In this document: piece by piece, positions 1-5,404 of the stretch
How the letters are laid out: each line of letters opens with the position of its first letter
Numbering within the stretch: the stretch's first letter is position 1
From: DASVDK01 sp036381125 [NCBI: Thermodesulfobacteriota bacterium]
GTDB taxonomy: Bacteria > DASVDK01
Length of the DNA stretch: 5,951 bases
Direction of reading: 5' to 3'
Assembly (NCBI GenBank): GCA_036381125.1
Contig: DASVDK010000072.1
Span: 1-5,951 of the forward strand
Translations under genes and position numbers: made by a program
The notes under the pieces: generated by a model
Databases searched by the model: none
Seen by the model: only the letters and a program-made list of their open reading frames with translations
What the model was told of the DNA's origin: nothing

Positions 1-129
1 CACTTCGGCACCGTCAATGCGATCTACGAGGAGGCGCTCGGCGGCGCCAGGCCGGCGCGGTCGACCGTGCAGGTGGCGGCCTTGCCGCGCGGCGCCGAGG
101 TCGAGATCGAGGTCGTCGCGGTCGCGTGA
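1..129 (+). CDS. RidA family protein (reactive imine/enamine deaminase), C-terminal fragment
   Basis: The first 42 codons in frame 1 encode the C-terminal third of a RidA/YjgF/UK114-family protein and end at a TGA at 127-129. The gene starts before the window. The visible part carries the family's C-terminal signature: a PARSTV block followed by a VEIEVVAV strand. The arginine of PARS (visible residue 20) lies 15 residues before the first glutamate of VEIE (residue 35). This is the same spacing as Arg105 and Glu120 of E. coli RidA, which bind the substrate carboxylate and the catalytic water, so this looks like an active member. RidA proteins are small cytosolic trimers that hydrolyse 2-aminoacrylate and other imines, including those released by amino-acid oxidases. 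The next gene starts 35 bases downstream on the same strand. The exact substrate cannot be read from this fragment. Confidence 0.85.
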   Translation, partial: HFGTVNAIYEEALGGARPARSTVQVAALPRGAEVEIEVVAVA

Positions 130-149
130 ACCCGTCTTCCCTCATTTCC

Positions 150-154
150 AGGAG
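150..154 (+). promoter_or_regulatory. Shine-Dalgarno AGGAG that sets the aldehyde dehydrogenase start
   Basis: AGGAG lies ten bases before the ATG at 165. It supports that ATG over the in-frame GTG at 126, which overlaps the RidA stop codon (GTGA) and would add 13 residues not typical of aldehyde dehydrogenases. Confidence 0.7.
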
Positions 155-164
155 TCAGCAACCA

Positions 165-1649
165 ATGGCCGAGGCCTTCAAGAACCTCGTCGGCGGCAAG
201 TGGGTGGGCGCCGCCTCGGGCAAGACCTTCGAGGACCGCAACCCGGCGGACCGCAACGACCTCATCGGGACCTTCCCGCGCTCCGACGCGAAGGACATCG
301 CGGCGGCGGTGGCGAGCGCGAAGGCGACCTTCGAGACCTGGCGCAAGGTGCCGGCGCCCCGCCGCGGCGAGATCCTCTTCCGCGCCGCCGAGATCATGGT
401 GAAGCGGAAGGAGGAGCTCGCGCGCCTCATGGTCCGCGAGATGGGGAAGGTCATCAAGGAGGCGCGGGGGGACGTCCAGGAAGGGATCGACATGACCTAC
501 TACATGGCGGGCGAGGGGCGCCGCCAGTTCGGTCAGCAGGTCCCCGCCGAGTTGCCCGACAAGTTCGCGGTGGCGGTGCGCGAGCCGGTCGGCGTCATCG
601 CGGCCATCACCCCCTGGAACTTCCCCTTCGCCATCCCGACCTGGAAGCTCATGCCGGCCCTCGTCACCGGCAACACGGTGGTCTTCAAGCCGGCCGAGGA
701 CACGCCGCTCATGGCGGTGAGGCTGGTCGAGATTCTCATGGAGGCGGGACTGCCGGACGGCGTGGTCAACATCGTCCACGGCTTCGGCGAGGAGGCCGGC
801 GCGCCGCTCGTCGAGCACCCGGACGTCGACCTCGTCACCTTCACCGGCTCCACCGAGGTCGGCCGCCTCGTCTCGATCGCCTGCGCGAAGAACGGCAAGA
901 AGTGCTCGCTCGAGATGGGGGGCAAGAACCCCATCATCGTCATGGACGACGCGAACCTCGACCTCGCCATCGACGGGTCGGTCTGGAGCGCCTTCGGCAC
1001 GAGCGGCCAGCGCTGCACCGCCGCCTCGCGCCTCATCGTGCACGAGGCCGTCGCGAAGCGGTTCGCCGAGCGCATGGCGGAGCGTGCGGCGTCGCTCAGG
1101 CTCGGCCCGGGCCTCGAGGAGACGACCGACGTCGGGCCGGTCATCAACGAGGACCAGCTCCGGCGGATCCACTCCTACACGGAGATCGGGAAGAAGGAGG
1201 GGGCCGAGCTGCTCGTCGGCGGCGACATCGCGAAGGACGGCGCGCTCGCCGGCGGGTACTTCTACAAGCCGACGGTCTTCTCGGGCGTCAAGCCGACCAT
1301 GCGGATCGCCCAGGAGGAGATCTTCGGGCCGACGACGGCCGTCGTGCCGGTCCGGTCGCTCGAGGAGGCGGTGCACGTCGCCAACGACGTGAAGTACGGC
1401 CTCTCGGCCGCCATCTTCACCTCGGACATCAACAAGGCGTTCCGGGCGATGCGCGACCTGCGGACCGGTCTCGTCTACATCAACGCCGGCACCATCGGCG
1501 CCGAGATCCAGCTCCCCTTCGGCGGCACCAAGGGCACCGGCAACGGCCACCGCGAGGCCGGCACCGCCGCCCTCGACGTCGTCACCGAGTGGAAGAGCGT
1601 CTACATCGACTACTCGGGGAAGCTCCAGAAGGCGCAGATCGACGTGTAG
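165..1649 (+). CDS. NAD(P)-dependent aldehyde dehydrogenase (ALDH superfamily)
   Basis: A complete 494-residue cytosolic aldehyde dehydrogenase that oxidises an aldehyde to the acid with NAD(P)+. All the family hallmarks are present: PWNFPF with the oxyanion-hole Asn152, FKPAE with cofactor-binding Lys175, the Rossmann turn GSTEVG at 228-233, the general base Glu250 in LEMGGKNP, the nucleophile Cys284 in GQRCTAASR, and EEIFGP with Glu385 and Phe387. Length and motif spacing are normal, so the enzyme should be active. The C-terminal part (GGTKGTGNGHREAG, then a VYIDYSG stretch) recalls the ALDH7-like and 2-oxoglutarate-semialdehyde-like groups rather than classic BetB/GabD types, but this subgroup call is from memory. 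Because a proline racemase-family epimerase and a DAO flavoprotein lie on the same contig, 2-oxoglutarate semialdehyde is a reasonable substrate guess. The gene follows RidA by 35 bases and probably shares its transcript. The ATG at 165 is chosen for its AGGAG. Confidence 0.95.
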   Translation: MAEAFKNLVGGKWVGAASGKTFEDRNPADRNDLIGTFPRSDAKDIAAAVASAKATFETWRKVPAPRRGEILFRAAEIMVKRKEELARLMVREMGKVIKEARGDVQEGIDMTYYMAGEGRRQFGQQVPAELPDKFAVAVREPVGVIAAITPWNFPFAIPTWKLMPALVTGNTVVFKPAEDTPLMAVRLVEILMEAGLPDGVVNIVHGFGEEAGAPLVEHPDVDLVTFTGSTEVGRLVSIACAKNGKKCSLEMGGKNPIIVMDDANLDLAIDGSVWSAFGTSGQRCTAASRLIVHEAVAKRFAERMAERAASLRLGPGLEETTDVGPVINEDQLRRIHSYTEIGKKEGAELLVGGDIAKDGALAGGYFYKPTVFSGVKPTMRIAQEEIFGPTTAVVPVRSLEEAVHVANDVKYGLSAAIFTSDINKAFRAMRDLRTGLVYINAGTIGAEIQLPFGGTKGTGNGHREAGTAALDVVTEWKSVYIDYSGKLQKAQIDV

Positions 1650-1651
1650 CC

Positions 1652-1756
1652 GCGGCCGGCTCGCGGCGTCGGACGTTCGGTCCGCGCGACCGGGGCCGGC
1701 CGCCTCGCGCGTGCGTCGCGACCGACGATCGCGACGGCGCGCGGGGCCTTGCGCGC
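1652..1756. terminator. GC-rich hairpin cluster between convergent genes (putative bidirectional terminator)
   Basis: The 111-base spacer between the convergent stop codons is full of inverted repeats. An outer 9-bp pair (1652-1660 with 1695-1703) encloses a perfect 5-bp hairpin with a 5-base loop (1670-1674/1680-1684). A perfect 8-bp stem follows (CGTCGCGA 1714-1721 with TCGCGACG 1729-1736, 7-base loop). Last is a 6-bp stem of GCGCGC (1737-1742/1751-1756, 8-base loop). No U-tract follows on either strand, so these are not textbook intrinsic terminators. The position between two converging genes favours a termination or RNA-end role, but short palindromes are also common by chance at this GC content. 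Confidence 0.35.
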
Positions 1757-1760
1757 CGGC

Positions 1761-2948
1761 CTACGAGGTGTCGGCCTGTACGGGAGGCTTCCGCTCGAGC
1801 GGCGCCCCGCGCACCCTGCCGGTCCGCTCCACGACCCGGTACGGGTGCGTCTTGCCGTGCTCGTGCGCGTACCACGCCGCCCCCGCCAGCGTCGCCGACG
1901 TCAGGACGAACATCCACCGGTAGCCGACGAGGTCGGCCGCGGCCCCGTAGGCGATCACGAGCAGGTTCGCCCCCATCGAGAAGCCGAGGCTGAAGATGCC
2001 GAGCGACTTGCCCCGGTGCTCGGCCCGCGCCTGGTCCATGACGAGCGCCGAGAGGACCGGCCAGAGGACCCCGTGGGCGAAGCCGAAGAGGATCCCGGCC
2101 ACGATGAACGTCGCGGCGCCCGCGCCGGTGGCCAGGATCGCGACGGCCACGGCGCCCATCACGAGGAACGGGGCCACGAGGCGGTGGCGGTCCGGGGCGT
2201 CGACCAGGCGGCCGCCCAGGACGCGCGACAGGACGACGGTGGAGGTGTAGGCGAGGAAGAAGGTCGTGAAGAGCACGCCCGACGCCTGCGCGTAGGCCGG
2301 CACGAACGTGACCAGCACGCCGAACCCGACCCCCTGGAGCACGGCGACCGCGGTCGGCTCCCGCAAGGCCCAGGCGTGCTCGCGCCGGAACGGCTTGAGG
2401 GCCAGCGAGCCGGTCGGCCGCTTCGCCTCCACCGTCTTGAAGGACATGATCGCCGCCCCGAGGGCGAGCAGGGAGCCCATGAGGAAGACGAGGCGGTAGG
2501 AGCCGGTCGCCTCGACCAGCGCCTCGGCGATGGGGGGGCCGATGGCGACGGCCGTGTTGCCGGCAAGGCCGTAGAGCCCCACGCCCTTGCCGCGCCGCTC
2601 GGGCGGCAAGAGGTCGGCGAGCATCGTGAGCGACGCGTTCGAGTAGAGGGAGAAGCCGATCCCCTGGATGATCCGGGCGACGAACATCCAGATCGAGAGG
2701 TAGGGGACGGCGATGAAGACAGCCGACCCGATCAGGGCGCAGAGCCCTCCCGCGATCATGAACGGACGTCGGCCCACCCGGTCGACCAGCAAGGCGACCG
2801 CCGGGATGGCGACCATGGCCGAGATACCGGCCCCGCCCATGATGGCGGCCACCTGGGAGTCGTTGCCGCCGAGCGTCTTGATGTAGACGCTGAGGATCAG
2901 GAAGAGCGCCCAGGTGACCTGGATGAAGAAGTTACCCACCATGGCCAT
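1761..2948 (-). CDS. MFS transporter (12 transmembrane segments)
   Basis: A 395-residue inner-membrane protein of the major facilitator superfamily. Hydrophobic stretches fit twelve helices: six before residue 170 and six after residue 200, separated by a charged cytoplasmic loop (about 171-198). The loop after helix 2 has the MFS motif A (DRVGRRP, residues 56-62). Helix 4 has the motif-B-like ARIIQGIG with Arg92, followed by a PPERRGKGVG loop at 115-124. The second half repeats a motif-A-like GGRLVDAPDRHR at 245-256, as expected from internal duplication. The C-terminal 30 residues are hydrophilic. The gene lies 41 bases behind proC on the same strand, probably in one operon. The overall type resembles drug:H+ antiporter or sugar/metabolite MFS proteins. 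The substrate is not predictable; export or uptake of a proline-related compound is only a neighbourhood guess. The start chosen is the ATG preceded by AGAGGA. Confidence 0.92.
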   Translation of the reverse strand: MAMVGNFFIQVTWALFLILSVYIKTLGGNDSQVAAIMGGAGISAMVAIPAVALLVDRVGRRPFMIAGGLCALIGSAVFIAVPYLSIWMFVARIIQGIGFSLYSNASLTMLADLLPPERRGKGVGLYGLAGNTAVAIGPPIAEALVEATGSYRLVFLMGSLLALGAAIMSFKTVEAKRPTGSLALKPFRREHAWALREPTAVAVLQGVGFGVLVTFVPAYAQASGVLFTTFFLAYTSTVVLSRVLGGRLVDAPDRHRLVAPFLVMGAVAVAILATGAGAATFIVAGILFGFAHGVLWPVLSALVMDQARAEHRGKSLGIFSLGFSMGANLLVIAYGAAADLVGYRWMFVLTSATLAGAAWYAHEHGKTHPYRVVERTGRVRGAPLERKPPVQADTS

Positions 2949-2956
2949 GAGGAAGG

Positions 2957-2962
2957 TCCTCT
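2957..2962 (-). promoter_or_regulatory. Shine-Dalgarno AGAGGA for the MFS transporter
   Basis: On the minus strand AGAGGA ends eight bases before the ATG at 2948 and supports that start. The frame stays open upstream through a protein-like stretch into the end of proC, but without ATG, GTG or TTG; the only near-start there is a CTG at 2993-2991. Confidence 0.5.
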
Positions 2963-2989
2963 GGCCCTGGGCATCGAGATGGAGCGTGG

Positions 2990-3835
2990 TCAGCGGCCTC
3001 CGTTCTGACGTTTCGCTCGGGCCTGCTCGCCCAGCTCGCGTGATCGCTTCGTCGCCGCCTCCACGGCGTTGATGAGCGTCGTGCGCAGGCCGCCCTGCTC
3101 GAGCGTGTGGAGCCCGGCGATGGCGGTGCCGCCGGGGGAGGTCACCTTGTCCTTGAGCGCCCCCGGGTGCTCGCCGGTCTCGATGAGGAGCTTGGCCGCC
3201 CCGAGCACCGTCTGCGCCGCCAGCGCGAGCGAGACGTCGCGCGACAGGCCGACGCGCACACCCGCGTCGGCGAGCGCGTCGATGATGACGAAGATGTAGG
3301 CCGGCCCGCTCCCCGAGAGGCCGGTGATCGCGTCCATGAGCCCCTCGTCGTCGAGCACGACGGTCGTCCCGACCGAGTCGAAGATCGCCTTGGCCATGGC
3401 GAGATCGCTCTCGGTCGCGTGGGCGCCCGCCACCAGGGCCGTGGCCCCCGCCTGGACGAGCGCGGGAGTGTTCGGCATCACGCGGACGACGCGCGAGCGC
3501 TGGTGCAGGTACGTCTCGATCGACTCGATCGGGACGCCGGCCGCCACCGAGACGATCAGCTTGTCGGCCGTCACGACCCCGGCGACCTCCTCGAGCACCT
3601 TCGGCAGGATCTGCGGCTTCACCGCCAGGACGACGATGTCAGCGCCGGTCACCACCTGCCGGTTGTCGCTGCAGGCCGCGATGCCGTAGACCTGGCGGAT
3701 GTGCGCGACGCGCTCCTCCGTGTGGTCCGAGGCGAGGAGTTGCGTCCTCGCCAGGCCCGCGGCGATGAGGCCCTTGATGAGCGCCTCGGCCATGTTGCCG
3801 GCGCCGACGAAGCCGATGGTCTTGTTGCCGAGCAT
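2990..3835 (-). CDS. proC: Pyrroline-5-carboxylate reductase
   Basis: A complete 281-residue P5C reductase, the last enzyme of proline synthesis, reducing 1-pyrroline-5-carboxylate to L-proline with NAD(P)H in the cytosol. The N-terminal Rossmann domain opens with IGFVGAGNMA (residues 7-16), the dinucleotide-binding glycine motif. It continues with VVLAVKPQ (68-75) and the conserved RVMPNTP (118-124). The C-terminal dimerisation and active-site domain carries GLSGSGPAY (172-180) and the P5CR signature KDKVTSPGGTAIAGL (228-242), complete except for the common TT being TA. Length is normal for the family. The start ATG is supported by GAGGA at 3847-3843, seven bases upstream. The MFS gene follows 41 bases after the TGA. 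The tail (ARAKRQNGGR) is basic and unremarkable. No yggS/ylmE-like gene precedes it, unlike the common proC context. A 5-bp hairpin (3872-3885) sits in its leader; its meaning is unclear. Confidence 0.97.
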   Translation of the reverse strand: MLGNKTIGFVGAGNMAEALIKGLIAAGLARTQLLASDHTEERVAHIRQVYGIAACSDNRQVVTGADIVVLAVKPQILPKVLEEVAGVVTADKLIVSVAAGVPIESIETYLHQRSRVVRVMPNTPALVQAGATALVAGAHATESDLAMAKAIFDSVGTTVVLDDEGLMDAITGLSGSGPAYIFVIIDALADAGVRVGLSRDVSLALAAQTVLGAAKLLIETGEHPGALKDKVTSPGGTAIAGLHTLEQGGLRTTLINAVEAATKRSRELGEQARAKRQNGGR

Positions 3836-3905
3836 GGGGAGATCCTCGACGGAAAGTGGGCCTGAGCCTACCCCCGGCCTCGGGGAGCGTCAAGGAAGCC
3901 GTGAG

Positions 3906-3912
3906 AAGGAGG
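3906..3912 (+). promoter_or_regulatory. Strong Shine-Dalgarno AAGGAGG ahead of a small ORF
   Basis: AAGGAGG is a full match to the 16S rRNA anti-Shine-Dalgarno and lies eight bases before a GTG codon at 3921. It is the best ribosome-binding site in the window and is the main reason to consider the short ORF that follows. Confidence 0.4.
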
Positions 3913-3920
3913 CGAGCCTC

Positions 3921-4031
3921 GTGACCGCCCTCGGCCGGGAGGCCTGGGAGGCCCTGTCGGCCGGCCTCGGCCGGATGGTCGCCGCGGCGGAGACCGCCGG
4001 GGCGCGACGCGGGGCCGACTCGCACCGGTAA
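3921..4031 (+). CDS. Possible small protein of 36 residues (hypothetical)
   Basis: A GTG-started reading frame of 36 codons ending in TAA at 4029-4031, divergent from proC. Support comes from an AAGGAGG eight bases upstream, G or C at every third codon position except one CGA codon and the stop, and an imperfect hairpin 16 bases after the stop. The peptide begins MTALGREAWEALSAGLG, looks like one amphipathic helix of about 25 residues, and ends with a basic tail (ARRGADSHR). It has no signal peptide or membrane segment. I do not recognise it. The frame remains open upstream of the GTG, so another possibility is the remnant C-terminus of a decayed larger gene; the alanine-rich helix loosely recalls the last helix of MarR-type regulators, but that is weak. 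High GC content inflates chance ORFs, hence the modest confidence. Confidence 0.33.
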   Translation: MTALGREAWEALSAGLGRMVAAAETAGARRGADSHR

Positions 4032-4046
4032 CCCCTGCCCCTCACC

Positions 4047-4073
4047 GACGGGCCGCGCGCGGTAGCGGCCGTC
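4047..4073 (+). terminator. Imperfect hairpin after the small ORF
   Basis: GACGGGCCGC (4047-4056) pairs with GCGGCCGTC (4065-4073) to give nine base pairs with one bulged G and an 8-base loop. It starts 16 bases after the TAA of the candidate small gene. No T-run follows directly, although an AT-rich stretch begins about ten bases later. It may act as a terminator in either direction, or be chance in GC-rich DNA. Confidence 0.25.
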
Positions 4074-4083
4074 ATCCGAAGGC

Positions 4084-4099
4084 AATAAATATATGCATA
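4084..4099. other. AT-rich island with TATGCATA palindrome
   Basis: Fourteen of sixteen bases here are A or T, in sharp contrast with the surrounding GC-rich DNA. The island contains the 8-base palindrome TATGCATA (4092-4099). Such islands in GC-rich genomes often mark promoters, protein-binding sites or the seam of inserted DNA. On the minus strand a TTGACG (4107-4102) lies just upstream, but no -10 element sits at the right distance, so I do not call a promoter. It lies about 260 bases before proC and about 90 bases from the repeat array. Confidence 0.4.
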
Positions 4100-4189
4100 C
4101 GCGTCAAATGGCCTCGCGCTCGGTCGCGCCGGCGACCCCGCTCCTCGGCGCCTGGCTCCTCGTCGACTCGGCCGGGGTCCTCCCCCGCG

Positions 4190-4289
4190 GGGGTCAGGTC
4201 TCAACGCTTTCCACGGGGTCAGGTCTCAACGTTTTCCATGGGGTCAGGTCTCAACGTTTTCCATGGGGTCAGGCCTCAACGTTTTCCGG
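4190..4289 (+). repeat. Tandem repeat array, left arm: four 25-base units
   Basis: Four head-to-tail units of exactly 25 bases, at 4190-4214, 4215-4239, 4240-4264 and 4265-4289. Each unit has a 12-base block GGGGTCAGGTCT, a 5-base centre CAACG, a 6-base block TTTTCC and two variable bases. Unit 1 has CTTTCC in place of TTTTCC, and unit 4 has GGCCT in place of GGTCT and ends in GG; units 2 and 3 are identical. The period is not a multiple of three and no gene runs through it. Unit 1 is preceded by a perfect 12-base palindrome CCCCCGCGGGGG (4182-4193) that overlaps its first bases. Confidence 0.97.
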
Positions 4290-4300
4290 CGCCGTCGGTC

Positions 4301-4375
4301 AGGAAAATGGAAAGACCTGACCCCCAGGAAAATGGAAAGACCTGACCCCCAGGAAAATGGAAAGACCTGACCCCC
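4301..4375 (-). repeat. Tandem repeat array, right arm: three inverted 25-base units
   Basis: Three identical head-to-tail 25-base units at 4301-4325, 4326-4350 and 4351-4375, in the opposite orientation to the left arm. Read on the minus strand each contains GGGGTCAGGTCT, then the 5-base centre TTCCA, then TTTTCC and TG. The 12-base and 6-base blocks are identical to the left-arm consensus, but the 5-base centre differs in every copy. The two arms are in register: blocks of left units 4, 3 and 2 face right units 1, 2 and 3. A transcript could therefore form a long hairpin (4215-4374) with a 14-base loop (4288-4301) and regularly spaced internal loops. The right arm ends seven bases from the epimerase stop codon, so it would form the start of that gene's 3' untranslated region. 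No transposase gene is present in the window. Confidence 0.97.
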
Positions 4376-4382
4376 GGATGCT

Positions 4383-5390
4383 CTAGATCAGGAACCCGTC
4401 CCGGAGGGGGTCGTCGGGATCGACGACGAGCGTGCTGATGGCGACGAGGTGCGCGCGGCCGGCCACCTCCGGGACGACGGCGCGCACGCCGTTCAGTGAG
4501 ACCTCGCGGAGCAGGCGGCCGCGGAAACGGGTGCCGACGACGCTCTCGTGGACGAACGGCTCGCCGAGCGCCAGCAGGCCCTTCGCGTGGAGGTCGGCCA
4601 TGCGGGCGCTCGTGCCGGTGCCGCAGGGGGAGCGGTCGACGGCCCGGGGGGCCACGATGACGACGTTGCGGCGGTGGGCGCCGGCGCCGGCGGCCGGGCC
4701 GGTCCACTGGATGTAGAGCAGCTCGGGGAAGCCGGGCCGTTCGGGGTGCTCGAGCGGGATGGTCGCCTCCATCAGCAGCCGGATCCGCTCCCCCGCGTCG
4801 ACGAGCCGCGGGCAGGCCTCGGGCGTGAGCGGAAGGTCGAGCTGGGCGGCCTCGACGATCGCGTAGAAGTGCCCCCCGTACGCCAGGTCGACCGTTACCG
4901 GCGGGAGCCCCTCGGCCTCCACGACGAGCCCGCGCCGGTAGGCGAATGCCGGCACGTTCTCGAAGGCCACCTCCACCACCCGCCGCGCCTCGACCCTGGC
5001 ACGCGCCGTCACGAGGCCGGCGGCCGTGTCGAGCGTCACCTCGGCCACGCCGTCCGAGACCGGCACGCGGCCGGTCTCGACGAGCCAGGTGGCGAGCGCG
5101 ATGGTGCCGTGCCCGCACATGTAGACGGGGCCGAGCGGCTCGAGGAAGACGATCCCGGCGTCGGCCCCGTTCACGGTCGGCTCGGTGACGATGGCGCCGC
5201 ACATGGCGCCGTGCCCGCGCGGCTCGAGGAGGACCTGCCTCCGGAGCGCGTCCATGTGGTCCCGCACGTGGACCGTCTTCTCCATCATGGTCGCCCCGGG
5301 GATCGGCCCGACGCCGCCGACGACGATCCGGAAGGGCTCGCCGGCGGTGTGGTAGTCGAAGCAGGAGAGGGTGCGGCTCACCGTGATCAC
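4383..5390 (-). CDS. Proline racemase family protein, probably 4-hydroxyproline epimerase
   Basis: A complete 335-residue cofactor-independent racemase/epimerase of the proline racemase family, cytosolic. The two catalytic thiols are both present: Cys92 in MCGHGT (91-96) and Cys256 in DRSPCGTGTS (252-261). The HTAGEP motif at 14-19 and the LEPRGH block at 55-60 are also typical. A cysteine at the second site separates it from trans-3-hydroxyproline dehydratases, which have threonine there. The family interconverts L- and D-proline or trans-4-hydroxy-L-proline and cis-4-hydroxy-D-proline. The MCGHG form and the adjacent oxidoreductase gene favour the hydroxyproline epimerase role, but sequence alone does not settle the substrate. 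The start chosen is GTG 5390-5388, eight bases after AGGAGG; the open frame extends to 5645, but that extra stretch overlaps the upstream gene and is not family-like. The gene lies 14 bases behind the flavoprotein gene. An inverted repeat array begins seven bases after its TAG. Confidence 0.93.
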   Translation of the reverse strand: MITVSRTLSCFDYHTAGEPFRIVVGGVGPIPGATMMEKTVHVRDHMDALRRQVLLEPRGHGAMCGAIVTEPTVNGADAGIVFLEPLGPVYMCGHGTIALATWLVETGRVPVSDGVAEVTLDTAAGLVTARARVEARRVVEVAFENVPAFAYRRGLVVEAEGLPPVTVDLAYGGHFYAIVEAAQLDLPLTPEACPRLVDAGERIRLLMEATIPLEHPERPGFPELLYIQWTGPAAGAGAHRRNVVIVAPRAVDRSPCGTGTSARMADLHAKGLLALGEPFVHESVVGTRFRGRLLREVSLNGVRAVVPEVAGRAHLVAISTLVVDPDDPLRDGFLI

Positions 5391-5398
5391 GGCCGGGA

Positions 5399-5404
5399 CC
5401 TCCT
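5399..5404 (-). promoter_or_regulatory. Shine-Dalgarno AGGAGG that sets the epimerase GTG start
   Basis: On the minus strand AGGAGG lies directly after the TAG of the upstream flavoprotein (5407-5405) and eight bases before GTG 5390. It fixes the start inside a much longer open frame and indicates that the two genes are translated from one message. Confidence 0.75.

Noticed and set aside
24-1550. A 508-codon open frame on the minus strand, opposite the aldehyde dehydrogenase
   Set aside because: It mirrors a gene with complete ALDH motifs. Its product is an Arg/Asp/His/Leu-rich low-complexity sequence with no family resemblance, as expected from antisense frames in GC-rich DNA.
17-1993. A 658-codon plus-strand frame overlapping the aldehyde dehydrogenase and the MFS tail
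   Set aside because: It is an out-of-frame shadow, extremely rich in arginine, glycine and proline, and crosses the convergent spacer and an opposing gene.
1749-3008. A 419-codon plus-strand frame opposite the MFS gene
   Set aside because: The product is a charged low-complexity sequence (Glu/Asp/Arg/His), while the other strand gives a clear 12-helix transporter.
3639-4085. A 148-codon minus-strand frame starting upstream of proC
   Set aside because: It enters proC out of frame and gives a low-complexity product. ProC itself has a supported start and ribosome-binding site.
4079-4107. Sigma-70 promoter on the minus strand using TTGACG as the -35 element
   Set aside because: At 16-18 base spacing there is no reasonable -10 match. 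The TATA-like bases lie too close.
4093-4320. A 75-codon plus-strand frame running through the repeats
   Set aside because: It has no good ribosome-binding site, and a 25-base repeat period makes the frame rotate through the units. The product has no sign of selection.
4190-4375. CRISPR array
   Set aside because: Units are directly adjacent with no unique spacers, only 25 bases long, switch orientation in the middle, and no cas genes are visible.
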